Shown: positions 21,425 to 31,906 of the stretch, one piece after another | How the letters are laid out: each line of letters starts with the position of its first letter | How positions within the stretch are numbered: the stretch's first letter is position 1 | NCBI GenBank assembly: GCA_039830045.1 | Contig: CP140044.1 | Location: 496,001 to 560,000, forward strand | Source of the DNA: Buchnera aphidicola (Floraphis choui) | Lineage (GTDB): Bacteria > Pseudomonadota > Gammaproteobacteria > Enterobacterales > Enterobacteriaceae | DNA length: 64,000 nt | Reading direction: 5' to 3' | Notes under the pieces: generated by a model | The model's input: the letters and a program-made list of their open reading frames with translations, nothing else | Databases searched by the model: none | Told to the model about the DNA's origin: nothing | Translations under genes and position numbers: made by a program

Positions 21425-22414
21425 TTAATCATCTGAAATACTTATAGGAGGCCAATTTTCTAATCGCATACCTAGAGATAAATTTCTTATTGCTAATACA
21501 TCTTTGATTTCAGTTAAAGATTTTTTTCCTAAATTAGGAGTTTTAAGTAATTCTACTTCAGTCTTTTGTACCAAATCTCCAATATAATGTATAGCTTCTG
21601 CTTTTAAACAATTAGCAGATCTCACTGTTAATTCTAAATCATCAACTGAACGAAGTAAAATAGGTTCAAATTCTGGTTTCTCTTCTTTAATCTCTGGTGC
21701 ACGTATATCTCTTAAATCTACAAATGCTTCTAATTGATTTGATAAAATTGTAGCAGCACGACGAATAGCTTCTTCTGGATCAATAGTACCATTAGTCTCC
21801 ATTTCAATTATTAACTTATCTAAATCAGTACGTTGAGCCACTCGAGCAGCTTCCACATTATATGCAATACGTTCTATTGGACTATAACATGCATCTACTA
21901 ATAATTTCCCTATAGAATGTTCTCTATCTATTAAATTCATTCTAGAAGCAGCAGTAACATAACCTCTTCCTATTTCTATCTTAATCCTCATAACAATTGA
22001 TACATTATCGTAAGTTAAATTACAAATAATATGATCAGGATTAATAATTTCTACATCACTATTATGTTTAATATCAGATGCTTTTACTACTCCTATCCCA
22101 GATTTATTAAGAGAAAGAACAACTTGACTTCTCCCGTACAACTTAACTGCTAATCCTTTTAAATTTAGTAAAATTTCAATAATATCTTCTTTAATGCCTT
22201 CTTTAGTACTATATTCATGAAGTACTCCATCAATTTCTACTTCCGTTACTGCGCAACCAGGCATAGAAGATAATAAAATTCGACGTAAAGCATTACCAAG
22301 AGTATGACCAAATCCGCGTTCTAACGGTTCAAGAGTAATTTTCGCATGCGTTATGCTAATATGTTCAATATCTACTAATCTCGGTTTTAAAAATTCATTT
22401 ACAGAACTCTGCAT
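21425..22414 (-). CDS. rpoA: RNA polymerase alpha subunit
   Basis: Assembly platform of RNA polymerase, 329 residues, the same length as in E. coli. The N-terminal domain begins [20 protein letters not shown] and holds [23 protein letters not shown], the dimerisation and beta/beta' surface. The C-terminal domain is retained, including [11 protein letters not shown] with the DNA-contacting arginine, so UP-element or activator contact is still possible in a genome with few regulators. It sits between rpsD and rplQ as in E. coli. Confidence 0.98.
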   Translation of the reverse strand: MQSSVNEFLKPRLVDIEHISITHAKITLEPLERGFGHTLGNALRRILLSSMPGCAVTEVEIDGVLHEYSTKEGIKEDIIEILLNLKGLAVKLYGRSQVVLSLNKSGIGVVKASDIKHNSDVEIINPDHIICNLTYDNVSIVMRIKIEIGRGYVTAASRMNLIDREHSIGKLLVDACYSPIERIAYNVEAARVAQRTDLDKLIIEMETNGTIDPEEAIRRAATILSNQLEAFVDLRDIRAPEIKEEKPEFEPILLRSVDDLELTVRSANCLKAEAIHYIGDLVQKTEVELLKTPNLGKKSLTEIKDVLAIRNLSLGMRLENWPPISISDD

Positions 22415-22438
22415 TATTTTTCCTCTTTAATCTACATC

Positions 22439-23059
22439 TTATTTAGAATAAAGTTCAATAATTAAATGTTCATTAATTTCTGCAGATAAATTAGAACGCT
22501 CAGGAATTTGCTTAAATGTACCCTCCATTTTAGACGTATTTATTTCTATCCAAGACGAAATTTCACGTTGTTCTGCTAATTCTAAAGATGCTTTTACACG
22601 AGATTGTTTTTGCGATTTTTTACAAATGCTTATAACATCACCACAAGAAACTTGATAAGAAGGAATATTAACCATATTGTTATTTACTAAAATTGATTTA
22701 TGACTTACTAATTGACGAGCCTCAGACCGCGTAGTAGCAAATCCTATTCTATATACTACATTATCTAAACGACTTTCCAATAAAATTAATAAATTTTCTC
22801 CTGTATTACCTTTTAATCTAACAGATTTCTTATAGTAATTTCGAAACTGTGATTCTAATATGCCATATAAACGCCGAACCTTTTGTTTTTCTCGTAATTG
22901 CATACCATAATCTGATAAACGCGATTTTTTAGAACCATGTTGACCTGGAAATTGTTCTAATTTACATTTGGAATCAATTGTTCGTATTCCAGACTTTAAA
23001 AATAAATCTGTTCCTTCTCTACGAGATAACTTTAACTTTGGCCCTAAATATCTTGCCAC
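22439..23059 (-). CDS. rpsD: Ribosomal protein S4
   Basis: Primary 16S rRNA-binding protein and, in E. coli, translational repressor of the alpha operon. 206 residues, identical in length to E. coli, opening [20 protein letters not shown]. The S4 RNA-binding domain ([30 protein letters not shown]) is intact. The operon order rpsM-rpsK-rpsD-rpoA-rplQ is kept. Confidence 0.98.
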   Translation of the reverse strand: MARYLGPKLKLSRREGTDLFLKSGIRTIDSKCKLEQFPGQHGSKKSRLSDYGMQLREKQKVRRLYGILESQFRNYYKKSVRLKGNTGENLLILLESRLDNVVYRIGFATTRSEARQLVSHKSILVNNNMVNIPSYQVSCGDVISICKKSQKQSRVKASLELAEQREISSWIEINTSKMEGTFKQIPERSNLSAEINEHLIIELYSK

Positions 23060-23085
23060 TTTTTATCTCCTAATCTAAAAATAAT

Positions 23086-23475
23086 CTATACTCGACGTTT
23101 TTTAGGTGGACGACAACCATTATGAGGAATAGGAGTAACATCAGTAATGTTAGTAATACGGAAACCAGCAGAATTTAAAGCCCTAATTGTTGATTCTCTT
23201 CCTGGCCCAGGACCCTTTACCATTACTTCTAAATTTTTAACTCCATAATCTTTTACCATTTCTGAACAACGTTCAGCAGCAACTTGAGCTGCAAAAGGAG
23301 TAGATTTCCTTGATCCTCTAAAACCAGATCCTCCTGCAGTAGCCCATCCTAAAATATTCCCTTGTCTATCAGTGATAGACACAATAGTGTTATTAAAAGA
23401 AGCATGAATGTGTGCTATACCATCTAATATTTGTTGTTTAGTACGTTTTTTAATACGAACCGGTTCTTTTGCCAT
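23086..23475 (-). CDS. rpsK: Ribosomal protein S11
   Basis: Platform protein of the 30S subunit near the mRNA exit. [20 protein letters not shown] and the terminal [11 protein letters not shown] are unmistakable. I start at the second of two tandem ATGs ([11 protein letters not shown]) to match E. coli MAKAPIRARKR; the first ATG would start at 23478. 129 residues, as in E. coli. Confidence 0.97.
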   Translation of the reverse strand: MAKEPVRIKKRTKQQILDGIAHIHASFNNTIVSITDRQGNILGWATAGGSGFRGSRKSTPFAAQVAAERCSEMVKDYGVKNLEVMVKGPGPGRESTIRALNSAGFRITNITDVTPIPHNGCRPPKKRRV

Positions 23476-23490
23476 CATATAGACCTTATA

Positions 23491-23847
23491 TTATTTTTTT
23501 ACTAGTTTACGAAAATCTTTTCTAGTACGAGCATTAGTTTTAGTCCTTTGACCACGAACTGGAAGGTTTTTCCGATGACGTAATCCTCGATAACAACCAA
23601 GATCTACTAAGCGTTTTATATTTAAATTAGTTTCCCGACGAAGATCACCTTCAACGATAAACTTAAGTACCTCATTCCTCAATGATTCTACTTGACTTTC
23701 AGTTAAATTATGTACTTTAATATTTTCATTTATACCTGTTAAAGTACAAATTGATTTAGATCGTTTTTTACCTATACCATATATATTCATTAATGCAACA
23801 ACGATATGTTTATTATCAGGAATATTAATACCTGCTATACGTGCCAT
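23491..23847 (-). CDS. rpsM: Ribosomal protein S13
   Basis: Head protein of the 30S subunit contacting P-site tRNA and 50[21 protein letters not shown] and the C-terminal basic [24 protein letters not shown] are typical. 118 residues, matching E. coli. It is the first gene of the alpha operon. The 120 bases upstream, before rpmJ, are AT-rich; I could not confirm the S4-binding pseudoknot. Confidence 0.98.
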   Translation of the reverse strand: MARIAGINIPDNKHIVVALMNIYGIGKKRSKSICTLTGINENIKVHNLTESQVESLRNEVLKFIVEGDLRRETNLNIKRLVDLGCYRGLRHRKNLPVRGQRTKTNARTRKDFRKLVKK

Positions 23848-23967
23848 AATAAAGTCCTATTAAACATGTTATATTTATATTAATACAACTTGTACTAATA
23901 TACCATATAGTTACTCGTAACTTGTTTTTTATAACTTATTACAAATAAAATAAACGTTTTTCAATAA

Positions 23968-24084
23968 TCATCCTTGACGTTGTTTATGTTTTGGATCCGT
24001 ACTACAAATAATATGAATAGTATTATTTCTACGAATAATTTTACAATTTCTACAAAGCTTCTTTACTGAAGTTCGAACTTTCAT
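23968..24084 (-). CDS. rpmJ: Ribosomal protein L36
   Basis: A 38-residue gene too short for usual ORF cut-offs, found by translating the gap between rpsM and secY. The protein opens [17 protein letters not shown] and ends DPKHKQRQG, matching E. coli L36 along its full length. The zinc ribbon ligands Cys11, Cys14, Cys27 and His32 are all present. It is downstream of secY as in the E. coli spc operon. Confidence 0.97.
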   Translation of the reverse strand: MKVRTSVKKLCRNCKIIRRNNTIHIICSTDPKHKQRQG

Positions 24085-24110
24085 AATTATAGCCTATAAT
24101 GGAAACAATT

Positions 24111-25436
24111 TTAAAAATTTAAATTAGATTTTTTTAATACAGATTCATACTGAGTAGACATAATATACGTTTGTATCTGAGAAATAAAATCTATAATTAC
24201 CACTACAACAATTAATAGCGAAGTACCACCAAAATAAAAAGGAACCCCCATAAATATACGCATAAACTCCGGGGTCAAACAAATAAATATCATATAAATA
24301 GAACCAATCAAAGTTAATCTCAACATTATTTTATTAATATATTTAGCTGTCTGAATACCAGGTCTAATTCCAGATATAAAAGCTCCAGATTTCTTTAAAT
24401 TATCTGCTGTTTCACGGGGATTAAAAACTAGTCCAGTATAAAAAAAGCAAAAAAAAGTGATAGCTATTATATAGAAAAATACATATAACGGTTGGTTAGG
24501 TTGCAAATAAAAAGAAACATTAACTAACCATTTCCAATGATGCCCTCCACCAAACCAAGATACTACAGAAACAGGAAATAATATCACACTAGATGCAAAA
24601 ATTGCTGGAATAACACCTGCCATATTTAATTTTAGCGGAAGATGTGTATTTTGCTCAGAATAAATTCTACGATTATAATAATTTTTCGCATAATTAACGC
24701 TAATTTTTCTATAACTCCTTTCCATAAAAACAACAAAAAATGTAACTAAAAATACAATTGCTACAATTAAAAAAAATAACAATAAATGCAAACTACCCTG
24801 TCTAACTTTTTCTATTGTACTCCCAATAGCCACAGGTAAACCGGATACAATACCTGAAAATATTATTATCGAAATACCGTTTCCAATACCTTTTTCAGTA
24901 ATTAACTCACCTAACCACATTAAAAAAATAGTACCCGTAACCAAACTAATAATAGAAATAAAATAAAAATATATATTAGGATTAATAACTAAATTATTTA
25001 ATCCAGATATATTTGGTAAACTTATTGATACACCAAACGCCTGTAGTCCAGCCAATATCAAAGTAGTATATCTTATATATACATTAATTTTTTTACGACC
25101 AGTTTCTCCATCTTTCTTCATTTCTATAAATTTTGGATATACTAACGTAAGTATTTGTATAATGATTGACGCTGATATAAAAGGCATAATGCCTAATGCA
25201 AAAATTGATGCTCGACTTAAAGCTCCACCAGAAAACATATTAAACATTTCTACAAGAGTGCCTTGTTGATGTTGTAATAATTGTGACAATACTAAAGTGT
25301 CTATTCCAGGAATAGGAATAAATGATCCTATTCTAAAAATTATTAATGCAACAAAAACAAAAAAAATTCTTTTTCTTAACTCACTGTATCTAGTATTTAT
25401 ATTTTTAAAATTTTTTTTAACAATTTTCTCTATCAT
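24111..25436 (-). CDS. secY: SecY, protein translocase channel
   Basis: Core of the SecYEG inner-membrane channel, 441 residues (E. coli 443), with ten predicted transmembrane segments. [12 protein letters not shown] of TM1, [22 protein letters not shown] of the plug and TM2 region, and [21 protein letters not shown] of the cytoplasmic loop contacting SecA and ribosome are conserved. It works with 4.5S RNA (5.4 kb) in co-translational insertion. It lies between rplO and rpmJ in the spc operon. Confidence 0.98.
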   Translation of the reverse strand: MIEKIVKKNFKNINTRYSELRKRIFFVFVALIIFRIGSFIPIPGIDTLVLSQLLQHQQGTLVEMFNMFSGGALSRASIFALGIMPFISASIIIQILTLVYPKFIEMKKDGETGRKKINVYIRYTTLILAGLQAFGVSISLPNISGLNNLVINPNIYFYFISIISLVTGTIFLMWLGELITEKGIGNGISIIIFSGIVSGLPVAIGSTIEKVRQGSLHLLLFFLIVAIVFLVTFFVVFMERSYRKISVNYAKNYYNRRIYSEQNTHLPLKLNMAGVIPAIFASSVILFPVSVVSWFGGGHHWKWLVNVSFYLQPNQPLYVFFYIIAITFFCFFYTGLVFNPRETADNLKKSGAFISGIRPGIQTAKYINKIMLRLTLIGSIYMIFICLTPEFMRIFMGVPFYFGGTSLLIVVVVIIDFISQIQTYIMSTQYESVLKKSNLNF

Positions 25437-25448
25437 AATATCTATTAA

Positions 25449-25883
25449 TTATTCCTGAATTGTTCCACCAGAAGATTCAATCATATTACGTGCTCCCTTT
25501 GTAATATGCAATCCACGAATGGTTAGCGGAATAGTAATATTTCCAAATAATATTATTTTAACAAATTTAACATTATTATTAACTAAATTATGCTTTTTCA
25601 ACAATTTTAAATCTACTATCTTATTCGAAAACTTTGATAATTCCGATAACCTGATTTCAGTTTTCTCTTTCATTTTCATAGAAATAAACCCATATTTTGG
25701 AATACGTCTATGAAGTGGAGTTTGACCGCCTTCAAATCCTTTATTAACTTTTCCACCAGAACGAGATTTTTGACCTTTATGTCCTCTTCCTGCAGTTTTT
25801 CCTAAACCTGATCCAATACCTCGACCTTTTCTTTTACACTTTTTTCGCGAACCATTTGCCGGAGCTATACTATTTAAATACAT
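25449..25883 (-). CDS. rplO: Ribosomal protein L15
   Basis: Late-assembly 50S protein, 144 residues, the same as E. coli. The glycine- and arginine-rich N-terminus RGIGSGLGKTAGRGHKGQKSR (from about residue 20) and KVNKGFEGGQTPLHRRIPK are diagnostic. Separated from secY by 12 bases. Confidence 0.97.
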   Translation of the reverse strand: MYLNSIAPANGSRKKCKRKGRGIGSGLGKTAGRGHKGQKSRSGGKVNKGFEGGQTPLHRRIPKYGFISMKMKEKTEIRLSELSKFSNKIVDLKLLKKHNLVNNNVKFVKIILFGNITIPLTIRGLHITKGARNMIESSGGTIQE

Positions 25884-25894
25884 ATTAACTATTC

Positions 25895-26086
25895 CTAATC
25901 AACAAATACTGAAGTTACTTTCAACATATAAGATAATTGTTTTATCATTCCTCGAATAGAAGATGTATCCTGACGTTGCACTGTATGCCCTATACGACGT
26001 AAACCTAATCCAATTAAAGTAGCTTTATGTCTTGGTAATCGTCCTATTGAACTTTTGTTCTGAGTAATACTAAAATATTTAGCCAT
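25895..26086 (-). CDS. rpmD: Ribosomal protein L30
   Basis: 50S protein. [22 protein letters not shown] is the L30 signature. 63 residues, four more than E. coli, with the extra residues (SVFVD) at the C-terminus. It lies one base from the rpsE stop, so it is probably translationally coupled. Confidence 0.96.
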   Translation of the reverse strand: MAKYFSITQNKSSIGRLPRHKATLIGLGLRRIGHTVQRQDTSSIRGMIKQLSYMLKVTSVFVD

Positions 26087-26087
26087 T

Positions 26088-26597
26088 TTATTTTACCATA
26101 ATATCTTTAATTAATTTGTTACGCTTAGCTGCTATCATTGATGGAGATTTCATATTTTCTAAACCAGATATAGTTGCTCGAACTACATTAATAGGATTAG
26201 TTGATCCATAAGTTTTTGCTAATACGTTATGAACACCTACTACTTCTAAAACTGATCTCATTGCACCACCAGCAATAATACCAGTACCTTCTGAAGCCGG
26301 TTTCATAAATACATTCGAACCAGTATGAGATCCAATAATAGGATGTTGCAATGTGCTTTTGTTTAATTTAATACTAATCATGTTGCGACGTGCTTTTTCC
26401 ATAGCTTTTTGAATAGCCGAAGGAACTTCACGAGCTTTTCCATATCCGAAACCTACTTTTCCATTACCATTACCTACTACTGTTAAAGCAGTAAATGAAA
26501 AAATTCTTCCGCCTTTTACTGTTTTTGAGACACGATTGACAGAAATTAATTTTTCTTTTAAATCTAAATTGTTTTTTTTATCAATGTACATTGCCAT
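26088..26597 (-). CDS. rpsE: Ribosomal protein S5
   Basis: 30S protein lining the mRNA entry and important for decoding accuracy. 169 residues (E. coli 167). [31 protein letters not shown] and the [16 protein letters not shown] helix are conserved. A few extra residues ([10 protein letters not shown]) lie at the N-terminus relative to E. coli. Confidence 0.97.
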   Translation of the reverse strand: MAMYIDKKNNLDLKEKLISVNRVSKTVKGGRIFSFTALTVVGNGNGKVGFGYGKAREVPSAIQKAMEKARRNMISIKLNKSTLQHPIIGSHTGSNVFMKPASEGTGIIAGGAMRSVLEVVGVHNVLAKTYGSTNPINVVRATISGLENMKSPSMIAAKRNKLIKDIMVK

Positions 26598-26611
26598 TGT
26601 ATTGTTTTATC

Positions 26612-26977
26612 CTAAAATTGTAATCCCACTTTTCTAGCTGAATCAGCTAAAACTTGAACTCTTCCATGATATTGAAAACCAGAACGATCGAAAGAAACTT
26701 TTTTAATTCCTTTTTTTAAAGCTCGTTCTGCAATAACTCTTCCAATAATAATAGCAGCTTCTTTATTACCTGTATAACTAATTAACGGTAATAATTTTTT
26801 TTCAAGAGTAGAAGCAACTACCAAAACTGAAGCATCACCAGGAGAAATAATTTGTGCGTAAATATGTTTAGAAGTACGATGGATAACTAAACGAATAGAT
26901 CGTAATGATTTTAGTTTACATCGTACTTTAGTTGCTCTACGAATACGAGCTTTCTTTTTATTAACTAAAGACATCAT
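26612..26977 (-). CDS. rplR: Ribosomal protein L18
   Basis: 5S rRNA-binding protein of the 50S subunit. KARIRRATK at the N-terminus, HIYAQII and [17 protein letters not shown] near the C-terminus are diagnostic. Two adjacent ATGs (26977 and 26974) are possible starts. 120-121 residues, slightly longer than E. coli (117). Confidence 0.96.
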   Translation of the reverse strand: MMSLVNKKKARIRRATKVRCKLKSLRSIRLVIHRTSKHIYAQIISPGDASVLVVASTLEKKLLPLISYTGNKEAAIIIGRVIAERALKKGIKKVSFDRSGFQYHGRVQVLADSARKVGLQF

Positions 26978-26978
26978 A

Positions 26979-27515
26979 TTATTTCTTTTTAGCCTCTTTT
27001 ATACGTATAACTTCATCATTATAACGAATTCCTTTCCCTTTATATGGCTCTGGTACTTTATAAGATCTTATATCAGCTGCTACTTGTCCAACTAATTGTT
27101 TATCAGCTCCTTTAATAACGATTTCTGTTGAAGATGGGCATTCTATAGTAATACCTACTGGAACAAAATATTTAATTATATGAGAACAACCTAAATATAA
27201 ATGAATCACATTAGTATTAATTATCGAAACCCTATAACCAACCCCTAATAATTGTAGTTTTTTAGAAAATCCTATTGTTACACCAATAATCATAGAATTA
27301 ACTAATGATCTGGAAGTTCCGGCTTGTGCCCAACCTTTATAAGAATCAATTCTACTTTTAAAAATTAAATTATTATTCACATGAGTCACTAATACGCTAT
27401 TATTTATAATATAATTAAGAGAATAATTGTCTTTTGTAACTGTGATATTCTGTTCAACTAATACAACATTAACTCCAGAAGGAACTACAATTAATTTTTT
27501 TGCTATACGAGACAT
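26979..27515 (-). CDS. rplF: Ribosomal protein L6
   Basis: 50S protein near the factor-binding site. The start at 27515 gives MSRIAKK, matching E. coli MSRVAK; the ATG four codons upstream overlaps the rpsH end and is less likely. 178 residues (E. coli 177). [18 protein letters not shown] and the C-terminal [11 protein letters not shown] are conserved. Confidence 0.96.
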   Translation of the reverse strand: MSRIAKKLIVVPSGVNVVLVEQNITVTKDNYSLNYIINNSVLVTHVNNNLIFKSRIDSYKGWAQAGTSRSLVNSMIIGVTIGFSKKLQLLGVGYRVSIINTNVIHLYLGCSHIIKYFVPVGITIECPSSTEIVIKGADKQLVGQVAADIRSYKVPEPYKGKGIRYNDEVIRIKEAKKK

Positions 27516-27527
27516 ATTTTTTTCCAA

Positions 27528-27923
27528 TTAAGCCACATAACACATGATTTCACCACCAAGCGAAGCTCGACGTGCTGATTTATCAGTCATAACCCCTTTT
27601 GAAGTAGAAATAATAGCTATACCTAATCCAGCCATAACTTTTGGTAACTTATTCTTTCGATTATAAATTCGTAAACTAGGAGAACTAATTCTTCTTATAT
27701 CTTCAATTACCGGTTTTCCACAAAAATATTTTAAAACTAATTCTAATTGAGGTTTAATAGAATCATTTTTTATAATATAATTTTTTATATATCCTTCCTC
27801 CTTTAATACAATGCTAATTGCTATTTTTAATTTTGAAGAAGGCATAGTTACTGATATTTTATTAGCTGTTTGACTATTTCGAATTCTAGTCAACATATCT
27901 GCTATAGGATCTTGCATAGTCAT
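27528..27923 (-). CDS. rpsH: Ribosomal protein S8
   Basis: Primary 16S rRNA-binding protein and, in E. coli, repressor of the spc operon. I choose the start at 27923 ([16 protein letters not shown]), aligning with E. coli [16 protein letters not shown]; ATGs at 27932 and 27929 are also in frame. 131 residues against 130. The terminal [27 protein letters not shown] is conserved. Confidence 0.96.
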   Translation of the reverse strand: MTMQDPIADMLTRIRNSQTANKISVTMPSSKLKIAISIVLKEEGYIKNYIIKNDSIKPQLELVLKYFCGKPVIEDIRRISSPSLRIYNRKNKLPKVMAGLGIAIISTSKGVMTDKSARRASLGGEIMCYVA

Positions 27924-27958
27924 AATCATCACTCCAAAAAAATTAACAATTTAAATTT

Positions 27959-28264
27959 TTACCAACTAGCTTTTTTTAATCCAGGAATTTCACCTCTCAT
28001 AGCTGCTTCTCTAACCTTAATTCTACTTAATCCAAACTTCCTTAAAAAAGCGTGTGGACGACCAGTTTGACGACACCGGTTACGTTGACGAATAGGACTA
28101 GAATCACGTGGAAATGTTTGTAATTTTAACATAGCATTCCAACGATCTTCCTTAGAAATTGTTAAATTGGATATAATAGATTTTAAACGATGTCGTTTTA
28201 AAAAAAATTTACTAGCTAATTTAACTCGTTTTACTTCACGTTCTTTCATTGATTGTTTAGCCAT
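27959..28264 (-). CDS. rpsN: Ribosomal protein S14
   Basis: 30S head protein of the zinc-free type, 101 residues as in E. coli. The start at 28264 gives [18 protein letters not shown] longer in-frame extension to 28327 only runs into the rplE coding region and has no counterpart. [19 protein letters not shown] and the C-terminal [19 protein letters not shown] are conserved. Confidence 0.97.
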   Translation of the reverse strand: MAKQSMKEREVKRVKLASKFFLKRHRLKSIISNLTISKEDRWNAMLKLQTFPRDSSPIRQRNRCRQTGRPHAFLRKFGLSRIKVREAAMRGEIPGLKKASW

Positions 28265-28277
28265 TTTACATTGTACC

Positions 28278-28817
28278 TTACTTACAAAATGGAAAATTAA
28301 AAGCAGATAATAACGCATGACCTTCACGATCAGACATCGCAGTAGTAGTAATAGTGATATTTACACCTCTAATCCGATCAATCTTGTCATAATCAATTTC
28401 AGGGAAAATTATTTGTTCACGAATCCCTATACTATAATTTCCTTTCCCATCAAATGATTTTCTGGATAAACCTCGAAAATCTCGAATACGAGGTATTGCT
28501 ATAACAATTAATCGTTCTAAAAAATCCCACTTTCTTTGCTTTCGCAAAGTAACTTTACAACCAATTGGACATCCTTGGCGAATTTTAAAACTAGAAATTG
28601 ATTTGCGCGATTTAGTAACTAATGGTTTTTGACCAGATATTTTAGCTAAATCGGCCATAGCATTATCAAGATATTTTTTGTCTATTGATGCCAATCCTAC
28701 ACCCATGTTCAAAGTAATTTTATCAATTCTAGGAACTTTCATAACAGAAGAATAATTAAATTTATACATCAGTTCTTTTAATACTTTATTTTTATAATAA
28801 TTTTTAAAACATGGCAC
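28278..28817 (-). CDS. rplE: Ribosomal protein L5
   Basis: 5S rRNA-binding 50S protein, 179 residues, equal to E. coli. The start is chosen as GTG at 28817 because GAGGTG lies 6 bases upstream and the N-terminus (VPCFKNYYK) then aligns exactly with MAKLHDYYK. The upstream GTG at 28826 would add three residues and overlap that ribosome binding site. [33 protein letters not shown] are diagnostic. Confidence 0.95.
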   Translation of the reverse strand: MPCFKNYYKNKVLKELMYKFNYSSVMKVPRIDKITLNMGVGLASIDKKYLDNAMADLAKISGQKPLVTKSRKSISSFKIRQGCPIGCKVTLRKQRKWDFLERLIVIAIPRIRDFRGLSRKSFDGKGNYSIGIREQIIFPEIDYDKIDRIRGVNITITTTAMSDREGHALLSAFNFPFCK

Positions 28818-28833
28818 TAGAAACACCTCACTT

Positions 28834-29148
28834 CTACTTAATAAAAATATTATTTGATTTTAAAAATCTTACTTTTTTGTCATTTTCTATTTTAAAACCA
28901 ACTCGATCTGGTTTCTTTGTATCAGGATTAAAAATAGCTATGTTAGAAATATGAATGCTAGCTTCTTTTTTCTCTATTCCTCCCGTTATATTTTGATCTG
29001 GAACAGATTTTCGATGTTTTTTTACTAAATTTATGCCTTCTATGATAACTCTTTTGTTAGAAAATACTTTTTTAACTACTCCAATTTTACCTTTTTCCTT
29101 TCCAGTAATTACTACAACTTTATCATTTTTTTTAATTTTTGCTGCCAT
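28834..29148 (-). CDS. rplX: Ribosomal protein L24
   Basis: 50S assembly initiator with a KOW motif ([19 protein letters not shown]) near the N-terminus. 104 residues, matching E. coli. [27 protein letters not shown] is typical. Lies between rplN and rplE as in E. coli. Confidence 0.97.
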   Translation of the reverse strand: MAAKIKKNDKVVVITGKEKGKIGVVKKVFSNKRVIIEGINLVKKHRKSVPDQNITGGIEKKEASIHISNIAIFNPDTKKPDRVGFKIENDKKVRFLKSNNIFIK

Positions 29149-29163
29149 GATTGTTTATTCTCT

Positions 29164-29532
29164 TTATAATACTTCTGGAGCTAATGAAATAATCTTCATA
29201 AACTTTTCATTTCTAAGTTCACGAGTAACAGGACCAAATATTCTAGTACCTAACGGTTGATTATTATTATTTAATATAACACAAGAATTAGTATCAAATC
29301 TAATAATAGACCCATCAACACGCCTTATTCCTTTTTTAGTTCTAACTATAACAGCTTTATAAACTTCTCCTTTTTTTACTTTACCTCTAGGTATAGCTTC
29401 TTTAATAGCTATTTTAATGATATCCCCTATATTCGCATATCTACGACGTGAACCACCAAGAACTTTAATACACATAGCAGAACGCGCACCAGAATTATCA
29501 GCTATATTTAAAATACTTTGCTCTTGAATCAT
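29164..29532 (-). CDS. rplN: Ribosomal protein L14
   Basis: 50S interface protein, first gene of the spc operon, 122 residues (E. coli 123). [31 protein letters not shown] and the terminal [11 protein letters not shown] are conserved. The 142-base gap to rpsQ is the largest break inside the ribosomal cluster and marks the S10/spc operon boundary. Confidence 0.97.
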   Translation of the reverse strand: MIQEQSILNIADNSGARSAMCIKVLGGSRRRYANIGDIIKIAIKEAIPRGKVKKGEVYKAVIVRTKKGIRRVDGSIIRFDTNSCVILNNNNQPLGTRIFGPVTRELRNEKFMKIISLAPEVL

Positions 29533-29585
29533 TTTATATCCTTTAAAATAAAATACACATTTAATTTAAATATATGAGTAGCACT

Positions 29586-29591
29586 ATTATA
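29586..29591 (-). promoter_or_regulatory. Candidate -10 box of the spc operon promoter
   Basis: Minus strand TATAAT, 54 bases before the rplN start, in the only sizeable gap of the ribosomal cluster, where E. coli also starts the spc transcript. No good -35 lies 16-18 bases upstream (best TTATTA), so the assignment rests on position. Confidence 0.4.
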
Positions 29592-29618
29592 ATACACAAT
29601 AATAAACTTAATAAACTA

Positions 29619-29653
29619 AACATGAATAGCAAATATCGAATACTATTCATGTT
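29619..29653 (-). terminator. Perfect 11-bp hairpin at the S10/spc operon boundary
   Basis: AACATGAATAG (29619-29629) and CTATTCATGTT (29643-29653) are exact reverse complements around a 13-nt loop, starting 22 bases after the rpsQ stop. There is no U-tract on the minus strand (TAGTTTATTAAG follows), so it may be a weak terminator or an mRNA 3'-end stabiliser for the S10 operon. Confidence 0.5.
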
Positions 29654-29674
29654 AATATAAAACAGTATTTATTG

Positions 29675-29929
29675 TTAAATAATAGCTTTTTTAACAATAC
29701 GCACTAAAGTCCAGGATTTTGTTTTAGAGATTGGACGACATTCACGAATCTCTACTACATCTCCTAATGAACATTCATTGTTTTCATCATGAATATGTAA
29801 TTTAGTTGTTCGTTTAATAAATTTCTTATATAACGGATGTTTAACTACACGCTCAATAGAAATAACCGAAGATTTCTGCATTTTGCTACTAACTACACAA
29901 CCTAATAATGTTCTAATATTATTACTCAC
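29675..29929 (-). CDS. rpsQ: Ribosomal protein S17
   Basis: Primary 16S rRNA-binding 30S protein, 84 residues as in E. coli. The start codon is GTG at 29929 ([20 protein letters not shown]), preceded by AGAGGAAAG. The start overlaps the rpmC stop by 8 bases. LHIHDENN...[18 protein letters not shown] is the family signature. Last gene of the S10 operon. Confidence 0.96.
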   Translation of the reverse strand: MSNNIRTLLGCVVSSKMQKSSVISIERVVKHPLYKKFIKRTTKLHIHDENNECSLGDVVEIRECRPISKTKSWTLVRIVKKAII

Positions 29930-30118
29930 TATACTTTCCTCTTTTAATTAGTAAAAAATTGATTCTAGCAATATTACGACGAACTACTCGCAACAAATGA
30001 GATTTTTGCAATTTTTTAGAAGAAAGTTGTAAACGAAGACTAAACTGATCTCTTAACAAATTGAGTAATTCAGCATTTAATTCTTTTACACTTTTTTTTT
30101 TGCTTCTTCTATAATCAT
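29922..30118 (-). CDS. rpmC: Ribosomal protein L29, out of frame in DNA at an A10 tract
   Basis: The ATG at 30118 overlaps the rplP stop as ATGA, the usual coupling. The zero frame reads [10 protein letters not shown] and hits TAA at 30086-30088. From the end of the ten-A tract (30092-30101, minus strand) the -1 frame runs open for 57 codons and encodes clear L29: [20 protein letters not shown], then [15 protein letters not shown]. With eleven A's the protein would be 65 residues, with a 14-residue start ([14 protein letters not shown]) colinear with E. coli MKAKELREKSVEEL. No ATG, GTG or TTG exists upstream in the open frame. RNA polymerase slippage on poly(A) would restore it; this is known in Buchnera. 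Otherwise it is a young pseudogene or a sequencing error. L29 is a 50S protein at the tunnel exit. Confidence 0.9.
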
Positions 30119-30528
30119 GATACTGTTCTCTTAATTACAAACATAGTTTTTACAGGTAATTTTGACGATGCTAATCTAAAAGCTTCTCTAGAAAGTTCTT
30201 CAGATACACCATCAATCTCATATAATATTTTTCCTGGTTGAACTAAAGCAACCCAATATTCTACATTACCTTTTCCTTTTCCCATTCTTACTTCTAGAGG
30301 TTTTTTAGTAATTGGTTTATCTGGAAAAATACGAATCCAAATTTTACCCTGTCTTTTAATAGATCGAGATATAGCTCTTCTAGCTGATTCAATTTGACTA
30401 GCTTTCAACCTACCTCTTTCAACAGCTTTTAAACCATAAGATCCAAAATTGATATCTGTATCAATAGCTAAACCTCGATTGCGACCTTTATGCATTTTTC
30501 GAAATTTTGTTCGTTTTGGTTGTAACAT
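30115..30528 (-). CDS. rplP: Ribosomal protein L16
   Basis: 50S protein near the A site and peptidyl transferase centre. 137 residues (E. coli 136). [21 protein letters not shown] and [21 protein letters not shown] are conserved. The stop overlaps the rpmC start (ATGA). It is one gene upstream of the frameshifted rpmC and is itself intact. Confidence 0.97.
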   Translation of the reverse strand: MLQPKRTKFRKMHKGRNRGLAIDTDINFGSYGLKAVERGRLKASQIESARRAISRSIKRQGKIWIRIFPDKPITKKPLEVRMGKGKGNVEYWVALVQPGKILYEIDGVSEELSREAFRLASSKLPVKTMFVIKRTVS

Positions 30529-30540
30529 TAGAATTATTCC

Positions 30541-31242
30541 TTACTTTTTATATTTTTTATAATGTTTTTTAGACTTAGTAAGAGGTTTTTCTAATTTCGG
30601 AACAGATGTAATACCACCTAAAACTTCACCTTTAAATATCCATACTTTTACACCGATAATTCCGTAAGTAGTATAAGCTTCAGATAAACTATAATCAATG
30701 TCAGCTCTCAAAGTATGTAAAGGAACTCTACCTTCACGATACCACTCTCTCCTTGCTATTTCTACTCCACCTAAACGCCCACTAATTTCTACCTTAATAC
30801 CTTTAGCTCCTTGCCTCATTGTATTCTGTACAGCACGTTTCATAGCACGTCTAAACATTACTCTACGCTCTAATTGAGAAGTAATATTGTCTGCTACTAA
30901 CTTTGCATCTAATTCTGGTTTTCTAACTTCAGAAATATTGATTTGAGCAGGCACACCTGTTATGTTCGTAACAGCAATACGCAATTTTTCTACATCTTCC
31001 CCTTTTTTCCCTATAACTATTCCTGGACGCGCACTGTATATCGTTATTCGAATACTTTTTGAAGGGCGTTCAATAACAATACGAGATATAGAGGCTTTAA
31101 ATAACTTTTTTTTTAAAAATTCGCGAACTTTAAAATCACTATTTAAAGTTTCAGCAAAATTTTTAGTACTAGAAAACCATATAGAGTTCCAATGCTTAAT
31201 TATACCTAATCGCATACCATTAGGATGTACTTTTTGACCCAT
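30541..31242 (-). CDS. rpsC: Ribosomal protein S3
   Basis: 30S protein at the mRNA entry with helicase activity, 233 residues as in E. coli. [14 protein letters not shown], the KH motif ([17 protein letters not shown]) and [14 protein letters not shown] near the C-terminus are present. Gene order rplV-rpsC-rplP is kept. Confidence 0.98.
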   Translation of the reverse strand: MGQKVHPNGMRLGIIKHWNSIWFSSTKNFAETLNSDFKVREFLKKKLFKASISRIVIERPSKSIRITIYSARPGIVIGKKGEDVEKLRIAVTNITGVPAQINISEVRKPELDAKLVADNITSQLERRVMFRRAMKRAVQNTMRQGAKGIKVEISGRLGGVEIARREWYREGRVPLHTLRADIDYSLSEAYTTYGIIGVKVWIFKGEVLGGITSVPKLEKPLTKSKKHYKKYKK

Positions 31243-31260
31243 TTATTCATTCTCCAACTA

Positions 31261-31596
31261 TTATAGATGATCAGAAACAACTATAGTAATATGACTAGTA
31301 CGCTTTAAAATTCGATCTGAACGGCCTTTAGCACGTGGCATCATTCTTTTCATAGTTGGGCCTTCATCAATAAAAATTTTTTTTATTATTAAATCGTTTG
31401 CATCAATACCATTATTATGTTCTGCATTCGCAATGGCAGATTGTAAAACCTTTTTAATTAATATCGATGCTTTTTTATTACTATAAATTAAAATGTTTAA
31501 AGCATCTGAAACTTTTTGACCTCTAATTAAATCAGCTACTAACCGAATCTTCTGAGCAGATGATCGAGCTTGACGATGTCTAGCAAAAGTTTCCAT
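31261..31596 (-). CDS. rplV: Ribosomal protein L22
   Basis: 50S protein that lines the exit tunnel with an extended hairpin. 111 residues (E. coli 110). [17 protein letters not shown] and the hairpin [30 protein letters not shown] (about residues 74-104) are conserved. Confidence 0.97.
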   Translation of the reverse strand: METFARHRQARSSAQKIRLVADLIRGQKVSDALNILIYSNKKASILIKKVLQSAIANAEHNNGIDANDLIIKKIFIDEGPTMKRMMPRAKGRSDRILKRTSHITIVVSDHL

Positions 31597-31610
31597 ATTA
31601 AATTTTCCCT

Positions 31611-31889
31611 CTAACGTTTTTTAACCTTCTTATCAGATACATGACCACGATACGTGCGAGTAATAGAAAACTCTCCTAATTTGTGTCCTACCATGTCTTC
31701 AGTAATAAATATCGGAATATGCTGACGACCGTTATGAACTGATATTGTTAAGCCGATCATATTTGGAAAAATAGTTGAACGACGAGACCAAGTTTTTATA
31801 GGTTTTTTATCACAATCCTTAATAGCTTTTTCAATTTTTTCAAATAATGACACATCAATAAAAGGGCCTTTTTTAAGAGAACGTGGCAT
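31611..31889 (-). CDS. rpsS: Ribosomal protein S19
   Basis: 30S head protein, 92 residues as in E. coli. [34 protein letters not shown] and [15 protein letters not shown] are diagnostic. GGAGGAAAGG just upstream of the ATG is one of the strongest ribosome binding sites in the window. Confidence 0.98.
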   Translation of the reverse strand: MPRSLKKGPFIDVSLFEKIEKAIKDCDKKPIKTWSRRSTIFPNMIGLTISVHNGRQHIPIFITEDMVGHKLGEFSITRTYRGHVSDKKVKKR

Positions 31890-31906
31890 TCCCTTTCCTC
31901 CTTAAA

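Noticed and set aside
30962..31237. 91-codon plus-strand ORF
   Set aside because: Antisense shadow of rpsC, which is fully conserved.
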